The notes under the pieces: model-generated
The model's database searches: none
Seen by the model: only the letters and a program-made list of their open reading frames with translations
Told to the model about the DNA's origin: nothing
In this document: positions 41,290 to 52,728 of the stretch, piece by piece
How the letters are laid out: each line of letters opens with the position of its first letter
Position numbering within the stretch: the first letter of the stretch is position 1
Made by a program: the position numbers and the translations under genes
Assembly (NCBI GenBank): GCA_001936135.1
Contig: CP012820.1
Coordinates: 2,224,501 to 2,288,500 of the forward strand
Origin: Saccharomycopsis fibuligera x Saccharomycopsis cf. fibuligera
Taxonomy: Eukaryota; Ascomycota; Saccharomycetes; Ascoideales; Saccharomycopsidaceae
Direction: 5' to 3'
DNA: 64,000 nucleotides

Positions 41290-44200
41290 ATGGGCTACCT
41301 CACCAGAGGCTCCGGCCAACCCCAGAAGGCAGACACCACCCCCTTGTTCGAAATCAGACTCAACGGTCTCGAGAGAGACGTCGTCGTCATCAAGGGCCCG
41401 CCGCACGAGGCGCCCTCCGTCTTGCTCGCCGGCAGCATCGTCCTCGCGGTCAACGAGCCCATCCACGTCAAGAGGGTCTCGTTGAAGCTCTTTGGCGACC
41501 TCAGGCTCAACTGGATCGAGCACTTGGAGTCCGCGACCGCCACGTACTCGAAGCCCTGCCGCTACATCAAGAGGGTCTACGAGCACGCCTGGGACAACTT
41601 TGAGATCCAGCGCTACGCCGCCGACGACGACAGCGCCAAGTCCGCCAGCGCGCACCACGACCATCCTCCCAAGCGGCCCTTCTTGCTCAAGAGGAACTCA
41701 AAGAGCAGCACCTCTGTGTTGACCCTCGGCTCGTCCAGAGCAGACCACCACCCTGCTCCTGGCGCCGCCGGCGCCAGCCCGCCGCAGACCGCTGCCGCGG
41801 GCGGCCCCCACCATCACAGCGATACTAACGGCGCCAGCGCCGGCGCGAGCAGCAGCACCAACAACAGCAACAACAACAACAGCACCACCACCACCGCCAG
41901 CGCCAGCGTCCACTTGCTCACCAGAGGCAACTACGTCTTTCCCTTCTCCGTCATCTTGCCCGGCGACTTGCCCGAAAGCGTCGAGGGCCTCCCCGGCGGG
42001 TCCCTCGTCTACAAGCTCGAGGCCTCCATCGACAGGGGCAAGTTCTCCAAGAAGAAGACCTGCTCCAAGCACTTGCGGGTCATCCGCACGCTCACCCCAG
42101 ACGCCCCCGAGCTCGCGGAAACAATGTCCATCGACAACAACTGGCCCAAGAAAATCGAGTACACCATCAGCATCCCGTCGCGGGCCGTGGCCATCGGCTC
42201 CGCCTGTCCCATAAACTTCTTGATGGTCCCCTTGCTCAAGGGCCTCAAGTTGGGCAAAATCACAATCAAGTTGATCGAGTACTACAACTTTGTCGGCACC
42301 AACGCCAAAAGCGGCCACTCGAACGACCGCGTCATTTCCAAGTTGCTCATCCCCAAGCCGCCGGACGAGATCTACGAGCAGGGCGAGCCCCACTTGCTCA
42401 CAGACGGCAACCCGAACTTGAACCCGGCAAACAACTTTATGCAGCTTTCCTATGACCGCTGGGAAATCGAGAAGCTGCTCCCGGTGCCGCCAAGCTTGAC
42501 CAAGTGCACCCAAGACGCGTCCGTCAACAAAAACTTGAAGGTCAGACACAAGTTGTCCATAGTAGTGGCTTTGAAAAACCCAAACGGCCACACCTCCGAG
42601 CTCAGGGCGACCCTTCCTGTGATCTTGTACATCTCCCCCTTCGTCACTGTTTCTGCAAAATACTCCGACCAGTCCGTCTTGTGCAGCTACTCTGACAACA
42701 TTCCTCAACTTTCCAACGAGCACCACATCGGCACCGATAGCACCGGCAACAGCAACGCCAAAAAGAAAAACGTCGCTCCCTCCCCGACTTATCGTAAGAA
42801 GTCCAACCCCCCTTCCACCAGTTCGTCAACCACTGACTTGAGATCGATAGCCCTCAATGCTCCGTCCGGCTCCGCCAATCATCCCGCCCAAGCTTCCCCG
42901 GGCGGGCCCATCGCTGTTTCTCCAGGGTTGGAAAACGCAATCATTGCTTCTGCCGCTGGCGGTGCTGATGCCGACCCTGATGCCGACGACGAGTTGTTGT
43001 TTTGCGGCAACGATACCACCACCGTTATCGACGCTGCCACCGGCAGACCGGATCTCGTTGCTCCTCCAAATTACGGTGAGCACATCTACGACAAACTCTG
43101 GTCCGATATCGAGAGTCCAGGCGCAATGACTCCCCTCGGAGCCGGCTCAATAACCCCCGGCGGCTTAATCACTCAACCTGGACCAGGCTACTTTGGCAGT
43201 AGTCTTTACAGCAACAATAACAATAATGAACCGCGTACGCCTGGCGGCGCTCTCAGTGCTCCTGGCGGCTTCCATGGTGCTAGAACTCCTGGTAATCAGA
43301 CTCCTACTAGCGTATCTTCTCGCACTTCCCAAAGCAAGTTTAATTCCCAATTGACGAAACACTTGAATGAGTTGCACTTGCAGCGGTTGGCTGAGGAGGA
43401 AAATGATGTATCGATCGACGGCCTTACTAGCCAACCTGCCCCGTCATCATCAGCCTCATTAGCACCGCCGGCAGATGTCAACGCCGCTGCTGACTCTTCC
43501 TCCCATAGCAATGATAATGAGGTCGTTTCTATTCCGGTGCCTAACGTCGGCCCTCAAGCCGGTGCAAGTCCACACGATTCCCAAAGACAAAGAAATGCGC
43601 AGTTCTCGCTTGACTCGCCGGATATCGTGGTCAATGACACAGCCAGTCCGTCTGCCGCGCCACCTGCCAATAACAGTAACAGCAACAGCAATGGCGGGCA
43701 AATGGATTATTTCTCGTTGCCTAGGGCTGGCATGCGCAATACCATTGCCACCCCAATTTCTCCCGACGTTTTCCACTTGTCTAGAACAAATTCCGTCAAT
43801 TTCATGAACTTGAATAGCGCTTTGCAAAGTCCAAGCGAAACTCCTGCTAGCTGGGACAAAAACACTCTATCAAGAGTCCCATCCTACGAAACTGCAATGA
43901 AATCAAATGCGGAAAATTTGTTGTTGTCTCCTGCATATGACAGTTCGCTTGACACCCCTGCTAACGCATCGTCAGCTTCAATAAGCTCATTAGCTGGTGC
44001 CGGTACTGGTGCCGGTGCTGCGCATGCCAGCCATAGCAATGCTGGCCATTACGGACACCATCTTTTGTCTCGCAAACACAACAATTTGTCAACTGGTGCT
44101 ATTAACCTTCCAACATCGTCCAGTAGTAGTGCTGGTGCCGGTACCGGTGCCGGTGGTAGCTCTTCGTCATTGAACACCCTGTCTAGACCAGCAGCCAAAA

Positions 44201-44454
44201 GAAACTCAAGTTTTTTGCATCTTCGTTTTGGCAACAAGGCTAAACATGGTGCTTCGGCTAGTGTTGGCGGTAATATCGCTATACCCAAACTGCCTTCCAC
44301 TAGTAGGTTCATACTGGAAAATACTTCAGGGTCAAGTTTACCTTCATCAGCTGGGAATGCAAGTAATAGTAATTCTAATGCGAGCGCTGGTGCCAGCGGT
44401 AACGGTAAAAATGTGAAGTCTAGTGGTAGTAAAGCAAGTTTGAAGTCTACTTGA
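41290..44454 (+). CDS. ROD1: Alpha-arrestin, Rsp5 adaptor of the Rod1/Rog3 group
   Basis: 1054 residues from the ATG at 41290; the frame is open to 41206 only from a GTG. Arrestin N and C folds span about 10-440: LFEIRLNGLERDVVVIKGPP, LTRGNYVFPFS, LPESVEGLPGG, KHLRVIRTL, and the C-domain block PPSLTKC...VRHKLSI all parallel S. cerevisiae Rod1. A PPNY motif follows (about residue 593), the expected WW-domain ligand of the ubiquitin ligase Rsp5. The 450-residue tail is Ser/Ala/Gly/Asn-rich and probably phosphorylated. Rod1/Rog3 direct ubiquitination and endocytosis of sugar and other transporters, under control of Snf1 and phosphatases such as PP1. An extra insert (about 125-205) interrupts the N domain with His/Ser/Asn-rich sequence. 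GC content is high in the 5' half and falls towards the 3' end. Confidence 0.93.
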   Translation: MGYLTRGSGQPQKADTTPLFEIRLNGLERDVVVIKGPPHEAPSVLLAGSIVLAVNEPIHVKRVSLKLFGDLRLNWIEHLESATATYSKPCRYIKRVYEHAWDNFEIQRYAADDDSAKSASAHHDHPPKRPFLLKRNSKSSTSVLTLGSSRADHHPAPGAAGASPPQTAAAGGPHHHSDTNGASAGASSSTNNSNNNNSTTTTASASVHLLTRGNYVFPFSVILPGDLPESVEGLPGGSLVYKLEASIDRGKFSKKKTCSKHLRVIRTLTPDAPELAETMSIDNNWPKKIEYTISIPSRAVAIGSACPINFLMVPLLKGLKLGKITIKLIEYYNFVGTNAKSGHSNDRVISKLLIPKPPDEIYEQGEPHLLTDGNPNLNPANNFMQLSYDRWEIEKLLPVPPSLTKCTQDASVNKNLKVRHKLSIVVALKNPNGHTSELRATLPVILYISPFVTVSAKYSDQSVLCSYSDNIPQLSNEHHIGTDSTGNSNAKKKNVAPSPTYRKKSNPPSTSSSTTDLRSIALNAPSGSANHPAQASPGGPIAVSPGLENAIIASAAGGADADPDADDELLFCGNDTTTVIDAATGRPDLVAPPNYGEHIYDKLWSDIESPGAMTPLGAGSITPGGLITQPGPGYFGSSLYSNNNNNEPRTPGGALSAPGGFHGARTPGNQTPTSVSSRTSQSKFNSQLTKHLNELHLQRLAEEENDVSIDGLTSQPAPSSSASLAPPADVNAAADSSSHSNDNEVVSIPVPNVGPQAGASPHDSQRQRNAQFSLDSPDIVVNDTASPSAAPPANNSNSNSNGGQMDYFSLPRAGMRNTIATPISPDVFHLSRTNSVNFMNLNSALQSPSETPASWDKNTLSRVPSYETAMKSNAENLLLSPAYDSSLDTPANASSASISSLAGAGTGAGAAHASHSNAGHYGHHLLSRKHNNLSTGAINLPTSSSSSAGAGTGAGGSSSSLNTLSRPAAKRNSSFLHLRFGNKAKHGASASVGGNIAIPKLPSTSRFILENTSGSSLPSSAGNASNSNSNASAGASGNGKNVKSSGSKASLKST

Positions 44455-45362
44455 GCTTTTCAGGCAAGCTTAAAAAAAAAAAAAAAAAAAGTCTTAAAAA
44501 ATCTGATAGAAAAAATAGAGATAGACCATCTTAAAAACAAGAAAAAAGAAACGCGAAAGCTTTTTTTTTTTTTTATGATTAGCATTATCATTATCATTAT
44601 CATCATCATCATCATCATCATCATAGTTACTCATTACAAAAGTTGCTGTTCATTGTTTAATTGTTTGTTATTATCTATATTAAAAAGTAGGGCAAACAAA
44701 GAAACTCAATGGTTTGCTTCTGCTTTTCATTTTTATTTTTATTTTACAATTTCGTGGCATTCTGATTAATGACTTTTTGCTTTTTTTTTTTTTTTTTTTT
44801 TTTTTCCTCCACTTATTCATCCATAGTTACTTTTTTATTTTTGGTTTGCTTTTTCCTCGGTTGTTATTATCATTTCTATTACTTTTTATTCTTAGCCTTA
44901 GTAATCGTTTCCATTTTTCTTTCCGCACCTGTTAATCTTTATATTCTTTTCTTTAGTCGCTTCTTATAAACTTAGCGTTATCATTCACATTACGTTCCGT
45001 TACAATTTTTTTGGTCTTTATTTTAGGTTTTTTATCTTTTTTATGCTATTCTCTGGTGATTTTTGAACCTTTTTGTTATTTGTACTCCGGTTTTTACGAT
45101 ATTGTTATTGATTTTTGTTAACAAAGTTGAAGTTATAATGTACTTGATGCTTTTGAACTGCTTTAATTTTGTCTACATAAGCTACTTTTGTGAACGCATT
45201 CTGCTCGTAAACTAGTGTTGACTCAATTTACATGTTTATTGGTACAGATAATGCTAATTTGCACACTTTGTCACATAAACATAAAAAGTCAGGCGCCGTG
45301 GGTGACCTACAGAGGATTGCATACAACCTAGTAACAATTGAAACCAACAAAACACTTCTTTC
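44455..45362. other. Convergent 3' spacer ROD1/NPR3
   Basis: 908 bp, very T-rich, with a poly-A run just after the ROD1 stop (44472-44490), an ATT/ATC microsatellite (44584-44624) and a 25-nt poly-T (44781-44805). No gene is seen. Confidence 0.7.
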
Positions 45363-48300
45363 TCACCAATGATAGTCAATAATAACGTATTCTTCCAATT
45401 CGTTCAACACTTTCCTCAAATCGCTTCGTCTAATGTTCTCTTTCAAAATCACCACCTCTAACGGAATTTTTCCGTTCAAGTACTTTAAAATCTTGTAGAA
45501 AATGTGCTTGGTCTCTTTGGTCTTATTCACGAGCATCTTTTGAATAAACCGCTTTTCCATCAATGAGGGCCGGTCGGGGTTCAATAGCACTGAGTCTTCC
45601 TCGTTGCTGGCAGTTAAGTTGTTGGCATAGTAGTGCTGATATTGCTGGTAATGCTGCTGGTTCTGGTAGTTTGCGCTGCTTGGCGCACTGCCGTCAAGAT
45701 TACTTGCGTTGTTGGTATTGTCATTAGTGTTACTGTTGCTGCTGCTGCTGCTGTTGTTGTTGTTGTTGTTGCTGTTGTTGTTGATTTGTCGGGCACTCTC
45801 CGGTTGTGCTGCTGACGGTGAAGCAAAATGCTGCTTCTGTTGCTGATTGGACGCCGATGTCTCATTGATAGCCTTTTTGATAATATTAGACTTGTCGTCT
45901 TCTTTTGCTGTCGCTGCTGCTGCTGGGCTAGATTTGCTTTTAGCTTCATCAATTGTGTTGCCATCAGCAATTGTTGTCACCGCAGTGCCATCATTCTTTG
46001 CTTCTGAATTGCTTCTCCTGAGAGCAAAGAAACTTGCGCTTTTACTACTTACTGGGCTAGCACCTTTGCCCGTTGTCACAGTAAAGCCTGGGCTATTTCT
46101 GCGCTCAGTTATTCCTCTTGCTCCTTTCATTATCCCAAAGTCTTCCTCGACCTGAATCTTGATTTTCGATGGGATAACGAGCCATGCAAAAGTAAAGTAT
46201 TGCACAATGAGCCCATTCTTAAGTAGCCAGCAGCATGCATCTAGATAGTTTTCGGTCTTTTGCTTATTCTTGGAGAAGTAATTGTATGACCTCGGTACGT
46301 TGAAATATGACAAAAACTCAGCTAAAGTGGGTAACGATGGGAACTCGAGTTTGAATTCCTCAAATAACCGCTTATTAATTCCTTTGAGCCATGCCTCTAA
46401 GCTATCATTATCTAGCTTGCTTAATTTTTTGGGATTGAACACATTAGCTGTTGACTGCTGCTGTTTTTGCTGCTGTCCTTGTTGTTGCTGCTGCCCTTGT
46501 TGTTGCTGCCATTGAGTGGGGTATTTGTAATTTTTCACATAATGAGTCACATCATTGATGTCTGTGCCAAGGTTGGCCAATGGAGAGATCACAAATTTGG
46601 TTCTTTTGTTGATTGGCAAAATAAATTTGACCTTTTCCCAGTAAATCAAATGGTAAATGATACTAATCATTACGTTTTCCTTATCGGCTTCATTGTCAAT
46701 ACTGTTAAGTAAACTCATTTTGGGCTGTTGAGAATGATGGCTCGTCAGCTCAATTTGTAATTTTCTCTTGTTGCTGATATTGCTGTTTTTGTAGTTTTTA
46801 TGGTTCTTGTACTTGTTCATCTTCTTGCTTCGTTCTTCGTAAACGCTGCGAATAATTTTCTTCAAGGGAATTGCTGCATCAATTTTCCTAATAAACGATT
46901 TGAAGTCTTTAGCAATTGTGAAATCAAGTTCTTTGGTAACATCGTTCAAATCTTCCAACATCAATAGCGTGTAAATGTCATAAGAACAGTTCTTGAAAAT
47001 TTTAATAATCTCAAAATTATTTGCTCGAATATCCTGATTGGTCAAGTCGCTTCTGAAATTATTTAAATAATAAAACTTGTTAATTTTGGACAAGTTTGAC
47101 ACACTTGGGAAAAGGCTATTTTGATAAAAATACTCATCAAATAACGTGCTGATATATATGGTATTCAGCTTCTTGTTAGCGTATGCTTTACTGAGCTCAC
47201 TATCATTATCTTCGCGTCCCATATCCCCAATCAAGAAGTTATCAACTTGACTAGAATCCAAAACCATTGCGTTGGAGTTAAAATTTTGCAACTTTATGGA
47301 AGAGTGAGGTAAAATGGAAAAATTTTTCTTCACTGGTATATTGAATGAATAATTGAGGTTATTGATGGTTAACTTGAAAATTTGCGAATTTAATAGATTG
47401 TTATAGCAGTCGAATAGTACTCTCGCTAATGATGATTGCGATAATATTTCTCTATACAAGTTGCGCACAGTAAAATATTGCGATAAGTACTCGTCATCCA
47501 CGTAGTCGTCCTCATCATCACCCTCGTGGTACTTTTCCTCGTCGGAATCATCAGTTGATACAGATTGAGCTCTTTTTGCCTTGGGGCTCTGCTGCGTGTT
47601 ACTGGCCTGTTTTTTTATTTTTGTGCCCTTGTGGGTTGTTTGAAATTTTTTGAAAAAATTATCCTTGATTTTAATAATTCTAGCAATTTCATCTTCAACA
47701 TAATTATTTCGCCCTTGCTCTTTAGTCAAAATATATGTTAATTTGCTTAATATATTCTCATAAATTTCGTTCTTTCTGAAATTGTACTCATTCGATGGAG
47801 GATTCATAACAAATACGATATTGAACATCTCAAGCTTATTATTATTTTTGCCTTCTTCTTCTTTGGCCTCATTATCTTTAATATCCGTTTCCTCGGGGAC
47901 CGTATCAGTATTCCTAGCTGCATCTGAATTTTCACCACCCGCTCTATTTCTATCACTATTAATTTCAGAGGAAAAATAGTCTTTTTCAGTCACTGCTTCT
48001 GAGTCCTTACCAGAAGATTTTCTTCTCGAAAGCTGTTGCTGCTGTTGTAACCGTTTCTTTTGTTGTTTTTGCTGCTTATATTTTGCAAGGTTTTTTCTAT
48101 GATACACTGACCATCCACCGTTTCTGCCATTCCTTCCCTTTTCGCTAACAGGGAAACTCAAAAAGCAATACTTGTCAACTTTCAATTCAAACTGATCGTT
48201 GCATAAGCCTTTAGTTGGTGTCAACATTTCGCATAAATAATCTTTATTAAACGAAAAAAGCTTGTTTAATTGGCTCTTCAAACCGTTAACTTTTTTACCA

Positions 48301-48765
48301 AGGTTTGAATTGTTCAATTCTAGTTTACTAGCAGTGTTTCCATACTGTTGTTGCTGTTGTTTTTTCAAGCCGGAAGAAATCGATAAAGAATCGTTATTAT
48401 TGCTGTCTTGAGGAAACAATCTTGGTGAGGTTCTCATCAATAGGGAGCTGGAATTTGGAGCTAACATATCACTCTGTTTGCGATTTTTGCTCTCGTTTCT
48501 AAGAGTTGGCGGCTTTTCTGGGATAGCAATGTTGTTTAGATTTCTAAATTCTCGGTTTTGAGTTTCTCTTAGGTCACTCAATTTATTGCTGCATTCGTAG
48601 CTGACCTTGTACTTGAGTTTAGCCAAGTTGAATTGATCGTCTAAGACACTTTCGATGAAATACTCATTATTAAATTCTTCAAAACTCATCAATGGGTTGT
48701 TACTATCGTAATCATTTTCCACACTAAAATCCTCGTCATCTAAATTTGTCGGGTGTTGCTGTTGC

Positions 48766-48797
<32 letters not shown>

Positions 48798-49286
48798 GTC
48801 GTCGTCGTCACTGTCGACATACGTATTTGATGCTTTACTGATCGAGTCACGGTTCAAGTCATGATAAGACACGCTATTTTCATCGTCTGAATAGAAAAAA
48901 TCTTCCTCAAATTCCTCGTCTGAGTAATCCATAAAGAAATTCTTACTTTGACTGCTAGGGCTGATGCCTGTGTTACTGTAGTTTGATAAGGCATTGCTAG
49001 TAGATGAAGCGGCGCGCATATTGCGAGCAATACTATCACCATCGTCTTCCTCGTCGTCTTCCTCATCTACCACATCATCGATCTCATCTCCACCATCACC
49101 ATTGCGTTCTTCCCCTTCTGCATTATGTCCCGCATTGCTATCCAGACCACTATTTGCTTTAAAGCTTTCGTTTTTTAAAAAGCCATCTGATGGTGGATAA
49201 TGAAAGACCAAGTCAGAGCCTATTTTGGTAGTCCCGATAAACAAAATTCCCAATATGCTAGGCTTGGATGTGTATGATTCAGACAT
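45363..49286 (-). CDS. NPR3: Npr3, subunit of the SEACIT/GATOR1 TORC1 inhibitor
   Basis: 1307 residues, against 1146 in S. cerevisiae. The start (ILGILFIGTTKIGSDLVFHYPP) is the longin-type N terminus of Npr3. Conserved blocks include the FNIVFVMNPPSNEYNFR segment, LLMLEDLNDVTKELDFTIAKD and the C-terminal winged-helix end (IPLEVVILKENIRRSDLRKVLNEL, finishing HW). Npr3 pairs with Npr2 and with Iml1, the GTPase-activating subunit for Gtr1, to repress TORC1 when amino acids or nitrogen are scarce; it acts at the vacuole. Low-complexity inserts account for the extra length: a run of Asp (about 158-172), Gln tracts and Asn/Ser runs near the C-terminal third. It converges with ROD1, and its start is 320 bp from the end of EMP24. 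Confidence 0.93.
48770..48811 (-). repeat. GAT/GAC microsatellite coding poly-Asp in NPR3
   Basis: A run of Asp codons, read as ATC/GTC triplets on the plus strand, lies in the NPR3 acidic insert. It probably varies in length between strains. Confidence 0.85.
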
Positions 49287-49606
49287 AATGCGTTTGAGTG
49301 TTCGCCAATTTCATTATATTCTGAATATTGTCTGTTGTTAAACTCTATAAAGTACGGCGTTCATTTCGATAAGTAGTTGACTCCAGCGGAAAAAAATATA
49401 GACGCATCCAGGTAAAAAGCCTCTAGAAAGCCTGCTTACGTAAACGCCATAGTTTCGAGCGCGTAATATTATACATTCAATGTTTTTAAAACCAAGATCT
49501 AACTGAGACAAAAAAAAAGAGAATAATATAGAAAAAAACAATAAAAAATTTAACACACCGAAATGATATATTTAAACAATGCAACTAACAGAAAAGAATG
49601 AATGGA
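49287..49606. other. Spacer between NPR3 start and EMP24 end
   Basis: 320 bp, AT-rich, holding the NPR3 promoter and EMP24 3' end. Nothing specific is seen. Confidence 0.6.
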
Positions 49607-50203
49607 TTATACAACAGATTTAACTTCAAAGAACCGTTTCAAGTAATAAACTTGGAACAAAGAATTGGCAGCAACCACCAACAACTGGAACACAGACCAC
49701 CATTTCACTCTAGCGTTGGTTGATTCGGCAGTATTTCTATGAGTTCTTTCTCTAATGATAATGTAGTTTTGTTGATCTTTGACTTCATTGGTCAATTGAG
49801 ATAATCTTTTGACGGAGGCTTCCAAAGAGTTTGAGCTCGGATCATTAACATCAATGTAAATGACACCATGAATGTTGAAGGACACATCTTTGGTAGCGAT
49901 GGATTGACCTTCGTTTGAAAAACAGTATTGGAACTTACCAGAGCTTTGGGCAACAGTGGAGATATCAAGATGAGAAGCTTTGTCTTCTCTTTTGACAATC
50001 TGGCCCTGTGGGTTCAAGATCCAGAAGTCACAGCTTAACTGTTCCGTACCTTGAGGGTTTCTGTCACCGACCTGGAAACTGACAGCTAATTCGTCACCTT
50101 GCTTCAAGTTTTCAAAGAAGCATTGTTTGCCATACGGAGGCAACAACACATTGTGGGCCGAAGCAAGCAAGCCAAAGAAAAGTATTTGCAACAAGTAGAG
50201 CAT
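49607..50203 (-). CDS. EMP24: p24-family COPII cargo receptor Emp24
   Basis: 198 residues (S. cerevisiae Emp24 has 203). A signal peptide (cleavage near SAHNVLLPPYG) leads the GOLD domain with its two Cys (KQCFFEN and FQYCF), then a coiled coil including RERTHRNTAESTNARVKWWS, which is nearly identical to yeast Emp24. One C-terminal membrane segment follows, with a short tail carrying the FF signal (YLKRFFEVKSVV). Emp24 forms a complex with Erv25, Erp1 and Erp2 that loads GPI-anchored proteins into ER-to-Golgi vesicles. The ER-export diphenylalanine is intact. Confidence 0.97.
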   Translation of the reverse strand: MLYLLQILFFGLLASAHNVLLPPYGKQCFFENLKQGDELAVSFQVGDRNPQGTEQLSCDFWILNPQGQIVKREDKASHLDISTVAQSSGKFQYCFSNEGQSIATKDVSFNIHGVIYIDVNDPSSNSLEASVKRLSQLTNEVKDQQNYIIIRERTHRNTAESTNARVKWWSVFQLLVVAANSLFQVYYLKRFFEVKSVV

Positions 50204-50997
50204 TGTATATTGGTGTATATTGGTGCTTTAGCAAACTGTTGTTGTTAGGTGTTTGGTCGTGTATGTGTCCGTTTTGTTTAATCTTTTTTTCTCTTTGAAA
50301 TCGTGGTGAACGAAAACTGAACAACAAACCTGTTTTGCGCCAGTGTTCACAACCCAAATATTGTGAATGGTCTTTTTAGGCTTACGTAACGTTATTCATA
50401 ATATTTACGTCGCTTACTTAAGACTGGCGGTACTCACAGTTTTAAAGCTAATTCTGTTTTCTTCGAATTTCATGCGAACACACGCATTATTGCACATACT
50501 GCTGCAACTACATACATGCATATGATGCATGTATGCGCAGAGATTTAAACGGTGAAGCTGCATCGCCGGTACATGTAGAAACTCTTCACCGTAACAACCC
50601 TCAGCACAGAGTACAGGTTGACCAAGCTTGGGCTTAGTGGGTTTTTCCCTTTATATAAAGCTGTGCGGCTCCCTTTATTTGCTTTTTCACTTTATTAATT
50701 TTCATTTTACATTTCCTTCATACTCTTTCGTTTTGTGATTTTTATCTCACTAGTTATAAAGTACTTCTGTTCAAATTATTAAAGCTATACTCTAAGTTAT
50801 AAATTTTTTTTCCCAATTGTTTTGCAGTTTGCTTTTGTGGTTTTACTGGATTAGTTGATATAATATCTGACTGTTAGCCTTTCTAAGTGTCATTTTATTC
50901 ACAAATAAATAACCTGAAACAATAATCGGAAGTTACAAAGCTTCATATAGTGAAACAGTACATTTCCATTTAGTTAATTGTTACTTCCAGTTACAAC
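50204..50997. other. EMP24 upstream region and spacer
   Basis: About 0.8 kb. It has an interrupted palindrome (50511-50535), a wider inverted repeat of ACGGTGAAG (50549-50557 and 50584-50592) and a clear TATA-like box, TATATAAAG, at about 50653-50661. A promoter reading rightwards is plausible, but the nearest plus-strand open frame starts nearly 600 bp on, so an unannotated RNA or a long leader is possible. Confidence 0.5.
50511..50535. repeat. Interrupted palindrome, 11-bp arms
   Basis: CATACATGCAT (50511-50521) and its exact reverse complement ATGCATGTATG (50525-50535) are separated by three bases. It lies about 120 bp upstream of a TATA-like box, so it may be a dimeric factor site. Confidence 0.75.
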
Positions 50998-51251
50998 TCA
51001 CAACATTTGTTTTTTATATATTTCTATTGCAGCTTGGATATCTTTCAATTCTTGGGGAAACGTATATCCATAAGCCTTCACACTGATCATCGATCTTTTT
51101 TGCATCTTTTGACACGCATCTCTTGACAAAGAAAAGTATTTAGCGGAAAGCGGCGCCAAATTTAACAATTTGTTTTGCGCCTCTCTTAAAAAACACAACT
51201 GTCTTGTCGCTCAGCATACATCCGAAGTATTTTTTTATCAAAAAATGCCAT
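50998..51251 (-). pseudogene. Small unrecognised ORF, apparently frameshifted at a T run
   Basis: A minus-strand frame of about 70 codons (50998-51210) has no ATG at its beginning. It is helical and charged (FLREAQNKLLNLAPLSAKYF...), with a faint resemblance to the helical N-terminal part of Rpr2/Snm1-type RNase P/MRP proteins but without their zinc ribbon. Another frame starts with ATG at 51251 and stops at 51186, just past a run of six T at 51187-51192. One more T would join the two into a continuous frame of about 84 codons. This may be a sequencing or assembly error, a real frameshift, or chance. The call is tentative. Confidence 0.3.
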
Positions 51252-51409
51252 CTGGAAACGGTCAGAAGGGAAATAGCCAAGGAGGCTCTAAGAACACCCA
51301 AGGAAATGGCGGAAATATAAGTGGCTCAATAACAAGTGAGTTTGAAAGAGAACTTTTAAGACTTGAAGAAAGAAATGAGGAAAGATTGAAGCAAATTCGC
51401 AAAAAATAA
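51245..51409 (+). CDS. Possible 54-residue protein, unrecognised
   Basis: From ATG 51245 the frame encodes a Gly/Asn/Gln/Ser-rich N-terminal half and a charged helical C-terminal half (FERELLRLEERNEERLKQIRKK), a believable small-protein layout. Its ATG faces the minus-strand ATG at 51251 with one base between (ATGCCAT), so if both frames are used their 5' leaders overlap each other's coding DNA. I cannot name it. Confidence 0.4.
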   Translation: MPSGNGQKGNSQGGSKNTQGNGGNISGSITSEFERELLRLEERNEERLKQIRKK

Positions 51410-52684
51410 TCGCCCGTTTTTATACGAGTATCGATGAGAAGTTGATCTCTCTATTACTCACAAGTGATCTGCTTTAACTTTCAATGCCTCAGAACAAATT
51501 TATCTCCTTGGTTTTCATCTTCACATTTTTTCTGGACTTTTGTTTGTCAAAGAGGCGCTCTATGTTGGTCTTTATAGGCTTTCAGCGAACATCGCTCTTT
51601 TGATTAATATTTGGTGCCAAAGCTTGTACACTTTTTAGTTGACACTTTGCCTTCAATTTTTTAACTTTTTTTTCTGTTCTTTTTTAGCTTATACTCTAGA
51701 AAGTCTGCAGAGTCCTTATACTATACTATATTATACTATAACATATTACAATTGCTTCCATTGCCATAATATTATATGGCATGGTTTGTCATTTTTCTTA
51801 GAGTTTTTTTTCTTTGATTTTTTTAAAAAAATATTCTATAAAATCCTACTAATTGATTTTGCTATATTTGATTATTTTGCTTTTTTTCGTCAGTTTTTTA
51901 TTACACGTTTAATACTTTTGTCTTTTCCCACCTTAAAATGAAGCATCATTTTAATTTCAAAACAATTTGAGTGTTTTTTCCGGCCGCTGCCTAAATTGTA
52001 GTAATTTTCAGGATCATAAAATTTAGACTAATCATTTCTCTACTAATAAGTTAGGTCCTTTTTTATCCAAGCTGCAACTACTGCTCTATTATGTACCTCA
52101 GACACAAAGCAATACTTTAAAAGCAGTATAAATATCTTCAATCCAACCTGCAGTTCCAGCACATTGCTCAGTATACGATATCACGGGAAATTTGAGGATT
52201 TGTAGCAATGTATAGATTATTATTTGACATCTCGTATTGATTATTCCTGTATGGTTTAAAGTTTGTTTAATAAACTTTTTTTAAATGTTTTTACCACTTC
52301 AGCTAAATTTGTGATGCTTTAGAGCTGTTAACTACTGATCACGTCATCTTAGTGGCGAGTATATCAGTGGTAGCGTCGTTTTTTTTTTCTATACAGGCAG
52401 TAAAGTAAAGTTTCGATAACTTAACATGTAAAATTGAGGAATGGTAACAGGGGAGTGCATAGCTAAATAAGACTAAACACTTTGAATAATGTAGGCAAAA
52501 AAAGCTTATATTATGTTACTTCTATGCTAGCTAACACGAAAGCCTGTCTTTTTTATTTCATAATCCTCATTTCTCATTGCGCCTCCTGCTGATCCTAATA
52601 TATTTTATTTGACAAAATGCGGTAACATTACTACAGGCATTGTTTGGGTCTTTGTGGCTGCTGTGATTAGCACGGCAGCTAACA

Positions 52685-52728
<44 letters not shown>

